64,000 nucleotides of DNA, taken from contig CACZFI010000010.1 of the NCBI GenBank assembly GCA_902780405.1, positions 1-64,000 of the forward strand, in the 5' to 3' direction. This DNA comes from an uncultured Lachnospiraceae bacterium (GTDB lineage Bacteria; Bacillota; Clostridia; Lachnospirales; Lachnospiraceae). Shown here in pieces: positions 8,749 to 17,458 of the stretch. The notes under the pieces were generated by a model. It saw nothing but the letters and a program-made list of their open reading frames with translations, was not told the DNA's origin and did not search any database. Each line of letters starts with the position of its first letter. Position 1 is the stretch's first letter. Both the position numbers and the translations under genes were made by a program.

Positions 8749-9783
8749 TCAGGTTGCTTTTTTCTTTTTGTTCCTGCGGCTTAAAACCACGCTCTGCAGG
8801 AGGATGAAGAAGCAAAGCATGCCTCCCGTTGTGATACTCTGCCACCAGGGCTGGTTCAGACCGCTCGATACAACGATCTTTTTGATCGTGGTAAGTGTGA
8901 GCACACCGAAGAAGGTTCCGATGACATTGCCGACGCCTCCGGTAAGAAGCGTGCCGCCGATAATGGATGCCGCAATGGCGTTCATTTCCATGCCGGCCGC
9001 ATTGGTCGCATTGGCAGCTCCCGTATGCATCATAAGTACGAAACCGGAAACTCCGCTTAAAAGACCACTAAATACATAAGCGAGGAAACGTGTTCTCTTT
9101 ACATTGATACCAAGCATCAAAGCCGAGGTCTGGTTTCCGCCAATCGCATAGAATCCGCGTCCCAGGCGATGGAACTTTAAGATCAGGAATACGACGATCA
9201 AACAGAATACCGCTACCAGTACGCCGAGCTCGATACGCGCCGGAACAATGTTTCCGTTCTTTGCCGTATATCCGAGCCAGGGGATTTCAATCTGTGTGCT
9301 GCGAAGGTTTGCAAAGCCCTCATGCTCCACCTTCTGAGGATTGACTGACAGGATGGTTGTCATACCTCTCGCGAAGAACATACCCGCGAGGGTTACGATG
9401 AAGGGCTGAATCTCAAGGTAGCTGATCAGGAAACCGTGCACAAGACCGAAGGCCAGGCCGATTCCCAAGGCTAGGAGTGCGGCTACGAATACATTTCCGC
9501 CGTGGTTCAGATACAGAATACAGGCCATGACTACAAGAGAAGTCACTCCGCCTACGCTGATATCGATGCCGCCGGTGATCATAACGATCGTCAGACCGCA
9601 GGATACGATGATCAGACTCGCATTATCATTCAGCATGTCGAAGACCTGCTGTGCATGGAGGAAACCTCCCTGAAGCGCTCCCATGGCAACTGCATACATC
9701 GCCACAAATATGCTGATTGTGATCGTCATCAGAAGCTGAGTATCCGTAAGCGGTTCCCTAAGAAATTCTTTTCTTGTTTTCAT
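8749..9783 (-). CDS. yjfF: Sugar ABC transporter permease, YjfF-like
   Basis: A 344-residue inner-membrane permease of the RbsC/AraH class with eight to ten predicted spans. Typical family features are the early segment GLTIVMITGGIDISVGG and the cytoplasmic signature YAIGGNQTSALMLGINVKRTRF. It pairs with the permease at 9786-10865 and the ATPase at 10855-12366, the arrangement of the E. coli galactofuranose system ytfQ-ytfR-ytfT-yjfF. Here the neighbours encode arabinose catabolism, so a pentose in furanose form is a plausible substrate. It is last in the operon and starts two bases after the upstream permease stop. Confidence 0.88.
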   Translation of the reverse strand: MKTRKEFLREPLTDTQLLMTITISIFVAMYAVAMGALQGGFLHAQQVFDMLNDNASLIIVSCGLTIVMITGGIDISVGGVTSLVVMACILYLNHGGNVFVAALLALGIGLAFGLVHGFLISYLEIQPFIVTLAGMFFARGMTTILSVNPQKVEHEGFANLRSTQIEIPWLGYTAKNGNIVPARIELGVLVAVFCLIVVFLILKFHRLGRGFYAIGGNQTSALMLGINVKRTRFLAYVFSGLLSGVSGFVLMMHTGAANATNAAGMEMNAIAASIIGGTLLTGGVGNVIGTFFGVLTLTTIKKIVVSSGLNQPWWQSITTGGMLCFFILLQSVVLSRRNKKKKAT

Positions 9784-9785
9784 AT

Positions 9786-10865
9786 TTACAGGGCTCCTTT
9801 CGTAGATACTTTTGTCTTCCGGTTCTTAAGCTGTGTCATACGCTTCGTGAACTTGCTCTTGATCACCGGAGAACCGATCACAACCAGGAGGATGATCACG
9901 ATTGCCTTGTATGCTTTTACATCCGTGGATGAAACCTTCATGGCATAGAGTGTAATGGTCAGCATGTGGATGACGTAAGCGCCGATGATACTGCCGCTGA
10001 TCTTGAACTTACCGCCGCCCAGGCTGTTTCCGCCGATGGCTACGGCAAGGATTGCATCCATCTCCACATCCAGAAGGATGGTCTCATGGTTGATCAGGCC
10101 GAGGCGGCTGACGGAGATCACACCTGCAACAGCCACGCAGAGACCGAGGATGATGAAGGATAACAACTTGATCCATGTTGCATTGATACCATTCAGTCTG
10201 GCCGCTTTTTCATTGATACCCACGGACTGTGTAAAAAGCTCGAGGGATGTGAAATGGAACACCAGCTTGAATATGATCGCCACAACGATCACGATGATGA
10301 CCGGTGTCGGAATCGGTATACCCGGAATAAAGCTTCCGATAGCCGTAATGATCGGACTGGATACGGTAGGTGTCGCACCGCCGTTGATCCAATAAGCGAT
10401 GGACCTGCCGCAGGTATACAAAATCAGTGTTGCGATCATCGGCTGAATCTTGAATACCGCAACCAGAGTTCCGTTAAATGCACCGAATGCCATGGCGAAA
10501 AGGCATGCGTAGAAGAATGCGAGTAAAACCGTTCCGCCCGTGATGGTAGATCCGGATTTTAACATCGATACGAAGGCGCTGCCCGCGATGGCTGCCGCGG
10601 CTCCGACACTGATATCCTGTCCGCCGGATGCAGCGGTCACCAGTGTCATACCCATAGCAAGCACAGCAAGTTCACTGGCTGCATTGATGATACTGATCAG
10701 GTTACCGGCCAGAACGATATTGCCGTCGTTGTTATGCGTCACCGAGATGCTGAAAAAGGACGGGTCTCTGATCAGGTTAAAGATCACCAGGATCAGGATG
10801 GCTATGATCGGAATGGTAAGCTGGCCAAGACCGCCTTTAAAGATTTTTTGAAATTTACTCTTCAT
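9786..10865 (-). CDS. ytfT: Sugar ABC transporter permease, YtfT-like
   Basis: A 359-residue polytopic permease. It has the family opening LTIPIIAILILVIFNLI, the conserved MGMTLVTAASGGQDISVGA near residue 75, and the coupling segment SVGINEKAARLNGINATWIK. Together with YjfF it forms the heterodimeric membrane channel. The start ATG at 10863-10865 has GGAGGGAA upstream and overlaps the end of the ATPase gene by 11 bases, so translation is probably coupled. Confidence 0.88.
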   Translation of the reverse strand: MKSKFQKIFKGGLGQLTIPIIAILILVIFNLIRDPSFFSISVTHNNDGNIVLAGNLISIINAASELAVLAMGMTLVTAASGGQDISVGAAAAIAGSAFVSMLKSGSTITGGTVLLAFFYACLFAMAFGAFNGTLVAVFKIQPMIATLILYTCGRSIAYWINGGATPTVSSPIITAIGSFIPGIPIPTPVIIVIVVAIIFKLVFHFTSLELFTQSVGINEKAARLNGINATWIKLLSFIILGLCVAVAGVISVSRLGLINHETILLDVEMDAILAVAIGGNSLGGGKFKISGSIIGAYVIHMLTITLYAMKVSSTDVKAYKAIVIILLVVIGSPVIKSKFTKRMTQLKNRKTKVSTKGAL

Positions 10866-12366
10866 TTACGGTATTCCCTCCTGCTATCGTCTTCATAACC
10901 TGTGCCTCAGTTAATTCCTCGCCCTTCAGTTCACCGACCACATGTCTGTCACGCATAACGATGAGTCTTGAGCATGTACGAAGCATCTCTTCGATCTCCG
11001 ATGAGATGAATGTCACACTCACACCGTCCTCTGCCAGTTTTAAAACCAGCTTCTGGATCTCCAGCTTGGTACCGACATCGATACCTCTTGTGGGCTCGTC
11101 TAAAATCAGGTAGTCGGGATGTGTCAGAAGCCATCTTGCGAGGATCACCTTCTGCTGATTTCCTCCGGAGAGTGATCCGATGGGAGTTTCGCGACTCGCT
11201 GTTTTGATATTTAAGGCTTTGATATACTCGTCTGCGAAAGCCTCCGACTCGCTTCGGCTGATGGGCTTAAAGAAGCCTTTCATCACCTGCAGGGCAAGTA
11301 TGATATTTTCTCTTACGGAAAGATCGGCGATGATGCCGTCTCTCTTTCTGTCCTCAGGGAGATATCCTATACCATGCTTCATGGCGTCGATGGGCTTGTT
11401 GATCTTTACGGAATCGCCCTTGATCTTCACCGTGCCGCCGTTCACCTTGTCGGCTCCGAAAATCGCACGAACGCTCTCGCTTCGACCGGATCCGAGGAGA
11501 CCGGTAAATCCGTTCACCTCACCCTTATGGATTTTAAAGTCGAAGGGAAGCGCATCACTGGATGACAGTTCCTCTGCCTCATAGAACACATCATCCGGTC
11601 CGTACTCCTTCACCTCTGCCTTGCCGAAGGAGCTTAACTCGTCCAGATCTTTTCCGATCATCTTCGCAACCAGCTGCACCTGGGGAAGGTCTTCTGTCAG
11701 ATATTCTCCCACCAGTTCTCCGTTGCGAAGCACCGTGATCCTGTCACAGACCTCATATACCTGCTCGAGGAAGTGGGTAACAAAGATGATACCGACGCCT
11801 CTGCTCTTTAAGTCTCTCATAAGCTTAAAGAGAACCTGTACCTCCTTGTCGTCGAGCGAAGAAGTCGGCTCATCGAGGATGAGTACCTTACACTTCATAT
11901 CAACGGCACGTGCGATGGCAACCATCTGCTGAACCGCCAGGGAACAGCTTCCCAGAATCTGTGAACCTCTGGCCGGAATGCCGAGTTCGGAAAGGATCTC
12001 ATTCGCCCTCTTCACGTAATTCTTCTGACGAATCAAAGGTCCTTCTTCACGGCCGATAAACATATTCTCTGCCACGGTCAGGTTCGGACACAGCGTGATC
12101 TCCTGATACACCGTGCTGATTCCGCCTCTCTGTGCGTCCTGCGGTGAGCGGATATGGAGCTTTTCGCCTTCCACGGCGATCTCACCGCCATCGTTCTGAT
12201 ACACACCGGTAAGCACCTTGATCAGCGTGGACTTTCCGGCTCCGTTTTCCCCCATAAGTGCGTGGATCTCACCATGTCGCAAGGTGAAGTCCACATCACT
12301 CAATGCTTTCACCCCCGGAAAGTACTTATTGATGTGGCGCATGCTAAGCAAGCACTCGTCATGCAT
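10855..12366 (-). CDS. ytfR: Sugar ABC transporter ATPase, YtfR-like
   Basis: A 503-residue protein with two fused ABC ATPase domains, the normal architecture of RbsA/XylG/YtfR proteins. Domain 1 has Walker A GENGAGKST (about 34-42), the signature region SCSLAVQQMVAIARA and Walker B KVLILDEPTSSLD. Domain 2 has the variant P-loop GLLGSGRSES, the signature LSGGNQQKVILARWL and LILDEPTRGIDVG. The degenerate P-loop of domain 2 is normal for the family. It would energise uptake by YtfT/YjfF. It is separated from the binding-protein gene by a hairpin at 12385-12416. Confidence 0.92.
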   Translation of the reverse strand: MHDECLLSMRHINKYFPGVKALSDVDFTLRHGEIHALMGENGAGKSTLIKVLTGVYQNDGGEIAVEGEKLHIRSPQDAQRGGISTVYQEITLCPNLTVAENMFIGREEGPLIRQKNYVKRANEILSELGIPARGSQILGSCSLAVQQMVAIARAVDMKCKVLILDEPTSSLDDKEVQVLFKLMRDLKSRGVGIIFVTHFLEQVYEVCDRITVLRNGELVGEYLTEDLPQVQLVAKMIGKDLDELSSFGKAEVKEYGPDDVFYEAEELSSSDALPFDFKIHKGEVNGFTGLLGSGRSESVRAIFGADKVNGGTVKIKGDSVKINKPIDAMKHGIGYLPEDRKRDGIIADLSVRENIILALQVMKGFFKPISRSESEAFADEYIKALNIKTASRETPIGSLSGGNQQKVILARWLLTHPDYLILDEPTRGIDVGTKLEIQKLVLKLAEDGVSVTFISSEIEEMLRTCSRLIVMRDRHVVGELKGEELTEAQVMKTIAGGNTVNEE

Positions 12367-12384
12367 TGCTATACCTCCTTTTTA

Positions 12385-12416
12385 AAAAACGTAGCTGGGC
12401 TGTGCACCCAGCTACG
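12385..12416 (-). terminator. Hairpin with T run between binding protein and ATPase genes
   Basis: CGTAGCTGGG (12390-12399) and CCCAGCTACG (12407-12416) form a perfect 10-bp stem, followed on the minus strand by TTTTTT. This is a terminator shape inside an operon, just after the binding-protein stop and just before the GGAGG of the ATPase gene. Partial termination would give excess binding protein over the membrane components. Confidence 0.65.
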
Positions 12417-12439
12417 CTTCTTGTCTTACGTATTACGGA

Positions 12440-13480
12440 TTATTCACCTAAACCATAAGTATCAATGTCTTCCTGGGTAATTGTTGTAGCGTCAAATCCT
12501 TTTTCTTCGTTGATGATCTTCTTGGAAGAAGCTGTGGTCTTGCCCTGGATCAGATCGCTGATGATCTGTGCCTGGAAAGGAGAGCACTGGCCATCATAGT
12601 TCCACTTCTTTGCAAGAAGCTCTCTGAGTGCCCACTTGTTGCAGTCGAAGCCCATAACGATGACATCGCCGTCAACACCGTGTGTGATACCTGCTTCATC
12701 AAGTGCTGCTACAGCACCCTTTGCCATACCGTCGTTCTCAGCGTAGATTACGTTGAACTTCTCACCGGAGTTGATTACGGACTCAACAATCTTCTTTGCC
12801 TCTGCCTCATCCCAGGTAGCTGTCTGCTGAACAACCTTGTTCATCTTGCCGCTTGCAAACTGCTCGTCAAGTGCACCTGTACGTCCGATCTGAGCGTCGG
12901 AACCCATAGCACCCTGGATGTGGATTACATTGTACTCCGGAAGATTCTGATCAAGTAACCACTTCACAGCGAGATCACCCTCAGCGCTCATATCCGATAC
13001 AACTGCTGCCTCATAAAGGCTCTCATCTACATCGATCATACGGTCGAAGAGATAAACTTTGATACCTGCTTCCTGAGCATTCTTTAACACTTCATCCCAG
13101 CCGGTTGTCTCAGCTGCGGAAACCAGAAGATAATCAACACCCTCTGTGATAAAGCCCTGTGCTGCCTGGAGCTGCTCGTCATTCTTTAAGCTGTAGAATG
13201 TCTTCAACTCGTAGCCGTTCTCTGCGGAGAATACTGCCTCCATGTCCTTAACGTTTGCCTCACGATAGCCGGACTCCGAAGGCGGGTTGTTTACAACACC
13301 AACCTTGATGGTTCCCGTTGCATCGTCCTTGGTTGCAGCTGCCTCGGTCGTCTTGTCACCGCCGCTGCTTGCCGTGGTGGAATCGCCTCCCTTGTCGCCA
13401 CCGCTGCTTCCGCAGGCTGTGAGGAACATGCTCATTGCAAGTACCCCTGTCATCAGTATGCTCTTAAGTCGTTTTTTCAT
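12440..13480 (-). CDS. ytfQ: Sugar-binding lipoprotein, YtfQ-like
   Basis: A 346-residue lipoprotein with signal peptide and lipobox FLTACGSSG (Cys about 23), then a Ser/Thr/Gly-rich linker to about residue 55. The mature part is a periplasmic-binding protein of the ribose/galactose fold: GTIKVGVVNNPPSESGYREA, DYLLVSAAETTGWDEVL, KVYLFDRMID, and NVIYAENDGMAKGAVAALDE. The phrases AAETTGWDEVLKNAQ and YLFDRMIDV are typical of the YtfQ branch. It delivers the sugar to YtfT/YjfF. The gene is first in the operon with a GAGGAGGT ribosome site, and lies beside a sensing module whose binding protein belongs to the same branch. Confidence 0.9.
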   Translation of the reverse strand: MKKRLKSILMTGVLAMSMFLTACGSSGGDKGGDSTTASSGGDKTTEAAATKDDATGTIKVGVVNNPPSESGYREANVKDMEAVFSAENGYELKTFYSLKNDEQLQAAQGFITEGVDYLLVSAAETTGWDEVLKNAQEAGIKVYLFDRMIDVDESLYEAAVVSDMSAEGDLAVKWLLDQNLPEYNVIHIQGAMGSDAQIGRTGALDEQFASGKMNKVVQQTATWDEAEAKKIVESVINSGEKFNVIYAENDGMAKGAVAALDEAGITHGVDGDVIVMGFDCNKWALRELLAKKWNYDGQCSPFQAQIISDLIQGKTTASSKKIINEEKGFDATTITQEDIDTYGLGE

Positions 13481-13590
13481 TCCCTATACCTCCTCAAATG
13501 GTGAATACAGTTTGCAACTGAATGACTGTATGATAGCGCATATAGGGAATGAAATAAATCCATATTGGTTTTGTCTTGGTTGAAAATGAT

Positions 13591-13621
13591 ACCGTTTTTC
13601 ACCCGGTTGGTGAAGAACGGT
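13591..13621 (-). terminator. Terminator after the YesN-type regulator gene
   Basis: ACCGTTTTTCACC (13591-13603) and GGTGAAGAACGGT (13609-13621) pair with one T/G mismatch position to form a stem of about 12 bp just beyond the regulator stop at 13633. On the minus strand it is followed by ATCATTTTC. It separates the sensing module from the transport operon. Confidence 0.6.
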
Positions 13622-13632
13622 TAAGAATCATC

Positions 13633-14883
13633 CTATTCCGGTTGATTTTGATACTGTGCACGATATTCCGAAGGTGTCATGCCGGTATTTTTCTTGAAAA
13701 TGTAACTGAAATAATGAGAATCATTGTACCCGGTTTCATCCGCGATCTGTGAGTTTTTATATGCGGTTGTCTTAAGGAGTTCCTTGGCTTTGTTAAGTCG
13801 AAGATGGATCAGATACTCCGTAAAGGTCTGTCCCGCATACTGGGAGAACACGGTGGAAAAACGGCTCTTGCTCATATTGATCGCAGAAGCGACATCCGAG
13901 AGCATCAGATTCGGATTCGAATAATTCTGTGCAATATAAAGCTTAGCGTCGTTGACGACGGAAGGCATGTCTCCCGTCACGTCCTTCATCTCTCTGACAC
14001 CCAGAATAAAGGTATTTCCTTCTTTCTTCTCCGTGAGCAGATGGCGGATATGTCTTGCGGATTTGAAACTGTGTAGAATCTTTTCCGGTGCGTCCACCAC
14101 ATCACCGATGCCGATCCTGATATCCTCGCACTTCACGCGCTCGAGTTCCTGCAGCATGGACGTTGCAAGAGAATAAGCCTTCTCCTCGGTATCCTCGGCA
14201 TTCTCACCGAGAACCAAAAGCCTTGTTCCGACTCTTCCGGGTGACGCATAGATACCGCCGAAACCGGATTCCGTCAAAAGACCGATGGCATCATGGCCGA
14301 TCCCGGCCGGCTGAAACGCCGCATCGATCACGGCATAAAAAGAAGCGGCGGTCTGATCCGTTCCGGCCGTCAGGCGGTTTACCACCTCTTTCGCATCCTC
14401 ATCCAGTGCTTCATCCGAAAACAGAGAGCCGAGAAGCTTTTCCTTCAGGAATTTTTCGTCGTTACCCATACGGGCACGCAAGCTTGACGCATGTTCCAGA
14501 CGCTTTCTTTCTTCATTGATCTGGTTGCTCACCCTGTCCAAAACTTCCTTCAGTTCCGCGGAATTGATCGGTTTTAACAGATACTCTCTGACACCCAGAT
14601 TGATACACTGGCGCGCATACTCGAATTCGTCATATCCGCTTAATACGATGATACTGATCCACGGCATCTGCGCGCGCAGCATTCTGCAAAGTTCCAGTCC
14701 GTCCATAAAGGGCATCTTGATATCCGTGATCACGATATCCGGGTTGGTATCTCTGATCATGGGAAGTGCCATCTCTCCGTCCGGAGCCTCGCCGACCAGA
14801 CTGTAAGGCGTCTCATCCCACGGAAAGGACTCACGGATTCCTTCTCTTATCACAATTTCGTCATCAACCAGAAATACTTTCAT
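13633..14883 (-). CDS. Response regulator with AraC-type DNA-binding domain (YesN-like)
   Basis: Start placed at ATG 14881-14883, which begins MKVFLVDDEIVIREGIRE and has AGAGGAG eight bases upstream; the longer frame only extends into the kinase gene. The 416-residue product has an N-terminal receiver with phospho-Asp in DIVITDIKMPFMDG (about residue 55) and the conserved Lys in EYLLKPI. A middle region of unknown fold (about 150-300) follows. The C-terminal AraC/XylS domain has two helix-turn-helix units, LMLSDVASAINMSKSRFSTV and NSQIADETGYNDSHYFSYIF. It probably activates the neighbouring ytfQ operon in response to the kinase. Its first 20 bases overlap the kinase gene. Confidence 0.9.
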   Translation of the reverse strand: MKVFLVDDEIVIREGIRESFPWDETPYSLVGEAPDGEMALPMIRDTNPDIVITDIKMPFMDGLELCRMLRAQMPWISIIVLSGYDEFEYARQCINLGVREYLLKPINSAELKEVLDRVSNQINEERKRLEHASSLRARMGNDEKFLKEKLLGSLFSDEALDEDAKEVVNRLTAGTDQTAASFYAVIDAAFQPAGIGHDAIGLLTESGFGGIYASPGRVGTRLLVLGENAEDTEEKAYSLATSMLQELERVKCEDIRIGIGDVVDAPEKILHSFKSARHIRHLLTEKKEGNTFILGVREMKDVTGDMPSVVNDAKLYIAQNYSNPNLMLSDVASAINMSKSRFSTVFSQYAGQTFTEYLIHLRLNKAKELLKTTAYKNSQIADETGYNDSHYFSYIFKKNTGMTPSEYRAQYQNQPE

Positions 14884-16330
14884 TTTCACTGATCTCCTCT
14901 TTGGTCCTGCAGGGAACCTTGAAATATACCTCTGTTCCGTCGGGACCGCTCGTAATCTTGAGTCCCTCCGGCTCATTGTAGTAAAGTCTGATACGCATGT
15001 TTACATTCACAAGCCCGAAGCCGCCGCCGGATACGCTTACCGAAGGCTGTCCCTTCTTCATACGGGCGGACAGTTCCTCAAGCTGCGCCTCGGACATACC
15101 GCAACCCGTATCTTTAACGGAGAATTTCAGATATCCGTCCTCCTCCTTGGCGCTTACCCTTATGACACCGCCTCCGCGTTTGATCTTGATTCCGTGATAG
15201 AGTGCATTCTCCACCAGCGGCTGCAACAAAAGCTTCAGTACAAAGCGGTCTCCAATCTCGTCCGGAATATCGATCTCGTACTTCATGATGTCACGATATC
15301 TGGTCTGCTGGATCTTCAGATATCCTTCGATATGTTTTTTCTCCTGTGAAAGCGGGATCCAGTCAGCACCGGAGGAAAGACTGATCCTGAAGAAATCGCT
15401 CAAAGAGCTTGTAAGACTGATGACCTCTTCCGATTCTCCCGCCTCTGCCTTCCATACGATGGCATCCAGCGTGTTGTACAGGAAGTGCGGGTTGATCTGC
15501 GCCTGCAGTGTGCGAAGTTCCGCCTTGCGGAGACGCTTCGCATCCTTCTCACTCTGTTCCATCATGGCTTCCAGCCGGTCCGCCATGTTGTTCACCTGTT
15601 TCGTCAGATTCCGAAGCTCCGTCACTTCCGTATCGGTGATCCTGGCATTGAGTGTACCGTCAGCCAGAAGCGCCGTTACCTCCTCCAGCCGCTCGATCGG
15701 CTTTCTGACCAGGCGCGCCGTCGCCTTCATGCTTCTTGTTCGAAACAGCATGGCAACCAGTAACACAAGGATCTCAAATACCGCAGTGATGATAACGATC
15801 AGCCAGAGTGTTGTACTCATCCGCGCGGTGGATTTGATTTCCAGCTCAATATACTCATTCAGCATACTGTCGACCAAAGCAGCGATATCTCTTACTTCAA
15901 CCAGCAGCGCTTCATTCTCCACAACCGGGACCTCGGCATTGATATTGTCCCGCAGTTTATCTACATAGTTTTCCAGTGTGTCCATCGTCCGACGGGCTAC
16001 GATCAGGGAGATTCGATTCTCCTCGGCCGTCTGATCCGTCACGGTCTCGATCGTCTCATTGACTTTGATGATCATCTTATAGACACTGCTCTGCGGAAAG
16101 CTTTCTCTTCCACTGACCACATTCCAGAGTTTCTCGGGAATCTCTTCATTCACGGTGGTCTTTAATTCGGCGATCTTTCCCATGCGCGTGATGGCGCTGT
16201 GGTACCTCCAGGCATATAAGAGCATTAAAACAAGACTGATGATAATGGGTAATACAAGCATTAAAACCAGTCTGTGGCTGAGATAGTTGATAGCCCCTTG
16301 AATACTTCTCTCTTTTTTGATACGCCCCAT
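14864..16330 (-). CDS. Sensor histidine kinase, YesM/LytS type
   Basis: A 488-residue membrane kinase. Span 1 is about residues 20-42, the extracellular part about 43-172 is helical, and span 2 is about 173-195. A HAMP-like segment follows (RLVRKPIERLEEVTALLADG), then the His_kinase domain with the phospho-accepting His in AQINPHFLYNTLDAIVWK. The ATP-binding domain has LLQPLVENALYHGIK and DTGCGMS. It would receive the signal from the lipoprotein at 16334-17335, encoded three bases upstream, and phosphorylate the regulator at 13633-14883. Confidence 0.9.
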   Translation of the reverse strand: MGRIKKERSIQGAINYLSHRLVLMLVLPIIISLVLMLLYAWRYHSAITRMGKIAELKTTVNEEIPEKLWNVVSGRESFPQSSVYKMIIKVNETIETVTDQTAEENRISLIVARRTMDTLENYVDKLRDNINAEVPVVENEALLVEVRDIAALVDSMLNEYIELEIKSTARMSTTLWLIVIITAVFEILVLLVAMLFRTRSMKATARLVRKPIERLEEVTALLADGTLNARITDTEVTELRNLTKQVNNMADRLEAMMEQSEKDAKRLRKAELRTLQAQINPHFLYNTLDAIVWKAEAGESEEVISLTSSLSDFFRISLSSGADWIPLSQEKKHIEGYLKIQQTRYRDIMKYEIDIPDEIGDRFVLKLLLQPLVENALYHGIKIKRGGGVIRVSAKEEDGYLKFSVKDTGCGMSEAQLEELSARMKKGQPSVSVSGGGFGLVNVNMRIRLYYNEPEGLKITSGPDGTEVYFKVPCRTKEEISENESISG

Positions 16331-16333
16331 ATG

Positions 16334-17335
16334 TTAGTAGCCCCTCGGTGCCAGATTCGAAAGATCCTGTTCATCCGAAAAGACCTGCTCCTCCGGATGG
16401 ATCACGCTTTCCACCTGCTCGCCGTTTTTAAGTTTGATTGCCGTCTCCATAACTTCTTTTCCGAGTTTCGGTGTGCACTCGACAACACAATTAATCTTGC
16501 CGGACTTTAAGACATCGATGGCTTCCTGTCCGCCGTCGATGGAGATGATGATCATATCCTTACCGGGCTGAAAACCCGCTTTCTCGATCTCGGGAAGTGC
16601 GCCCAAAGTCATCTCGTCATTGTGGCTGTAGACCACGTCAATCTTATCACCGTACTTATCAAGCAGGATCCGCATGCATTCCGCACCGCGGCTCTTTAAG
16701 AAGTCGCCGTCGATGCTTTCAAGGATGTGCATACGCTGATCCCCATCGATCGCATCCTTGAAACCTGCCTGCCGCTGCATCATGGGCGTGGAGTTCTCCG
16801 TGCCCGAAATCTCTACGATATTCACTTCTTCCAAACCGAGCGCATCCGCCTTGCGGATCAGATACTCTCCGGCTTTTCTGCCTTCTTCATAAAAGTCGGC
16901 GCCGATCAGGCAGGCGGTAAGATCCTCCCGGTCCGTATTGATATCGCGATCCACGAGGATCACCGGAATGTTCGCTTCCTTAGCTTCCATGAGTACGTTG
17001 TCCCATCCGTCCTCAACGATGGGGGAAAAGACGATCACATCCACCTTGTATGCGATGAAACGTCTGATGGCCGCGATCTGATTCTCCTGCTTCTGGTTGG
17101 CATTCTCATACATCAGATTGATGCCGTACTCCTCTGCCTTTTCTTCCATATCGTTTGTGTTTCCGAGACGCCATGCGCTTTCCGCTCCGATCTGTGAGAA
17201 GCCGAGAAGGATCTTCTGCTCCCCTTTCTTGGCGCTTTTCTTTCCGCAAGCGGCAAGAAAAAAGGCAGCCACACATATGGCAAGTGCCAATACGATCACA
17301 CGATTTGACTTTGATCTTTTCATCTTATCTGCCAT
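16334..17335 (-). CDS. Sugar-binding lipoprotein of the sensing module (YtfQ-like)
   Basis: A 333-residue lipoprotein with an atypically basic N terminus (MADKMKRSKSNR) and lipobox FFLAACGKK (Cys about 30). The mature domain is closely similar in layout to the transport protein at 12440-13480: ILLGFSQIGAESAWRLGNTND, VDVIVFSPIVEDGWDNVL, ILVDRDINTD and VVYSHNDEMTLGALPEIEKAG. It is not followed by transporter genes but by a YesM kinase and a YesN regulator in a tight operon, so I infer that it senses the sugar and signals through the kinase. The ATG at 17335 has GGAGG eight bases upstream. Confidence 0.87.
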   Translation of the reverse strand: MADKMKRSKSNRVIVLALAICVAAFFLAACGKKSAKKGEQKILLGFSQIGAESAWRLGNTNDMEEKAEEYGINLMYENANQKQENQIAAIRRFIAYKVDVIVFSPIVEDGWDNVLMEAKEANIPVILVDRDINTDREDLTACLIGADFYEEGRKAGEYLIRKADALGLEEVNIVEISGTENSTPMMQRQAGFKDAIDGDQRMHILESIDGDFLKSRGAECMRILLDKYGDKIDVVYSHNDEMTLGALPEIEKAGFQPGKDMIIISIDGGQEAIDVLKSGKINCVVECTPKLGKEVMETAIKLKNGEQVESVIHPEEQVFSDEQDLSNLAPRGY

Positions 17336-17364
17336 GGTATCCGCCTCCGTTTCAACCTATATGC

Positions 17365-17393
17365 ATTATATTTTTCGGCATATAAAAAGTCAA
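17365..17393 (-). promoter_or_regulatory. Promoter of the sugar-sensing operon
   Basis: On the minus strand TTGACT (17388-17393) and TATAAT (17365-17370) have exactly 17 bases between them. The -35 box touches the last base of the upstream terminator stem and forms part of its T tract. Confidence 0.75.
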
Positions 17394-17449
17394 GAATCAC
17401 AGACGGAGACCGCATGCCGGTCCGGCACGCGACCTCCGCCTGTGATTCT
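17393..17449 (-). terminator. Terminator of the arabinose operon
   Basis: A long imperfect hairpin directly after the araD stop: outer arms AGAATCACAG... (from 17393) and ...CTGTGATTCT (to 17449), inner arms around CATGCCGG and CCGGCACG. On the minus strand it is followed by TTGACTTTTTA, which also serves as the next promoter. Confidence 0.75.
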
Positions 17450-17458
17450 CATATGATT

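Noticed and set aside
14884..14976. N-terminal extension of the YesN-type regulator
   Set aside because: The extra 31 residues are out-of-frame kinase sequence; the receiver starts at MKVFLVDDE with a good ribosome site.
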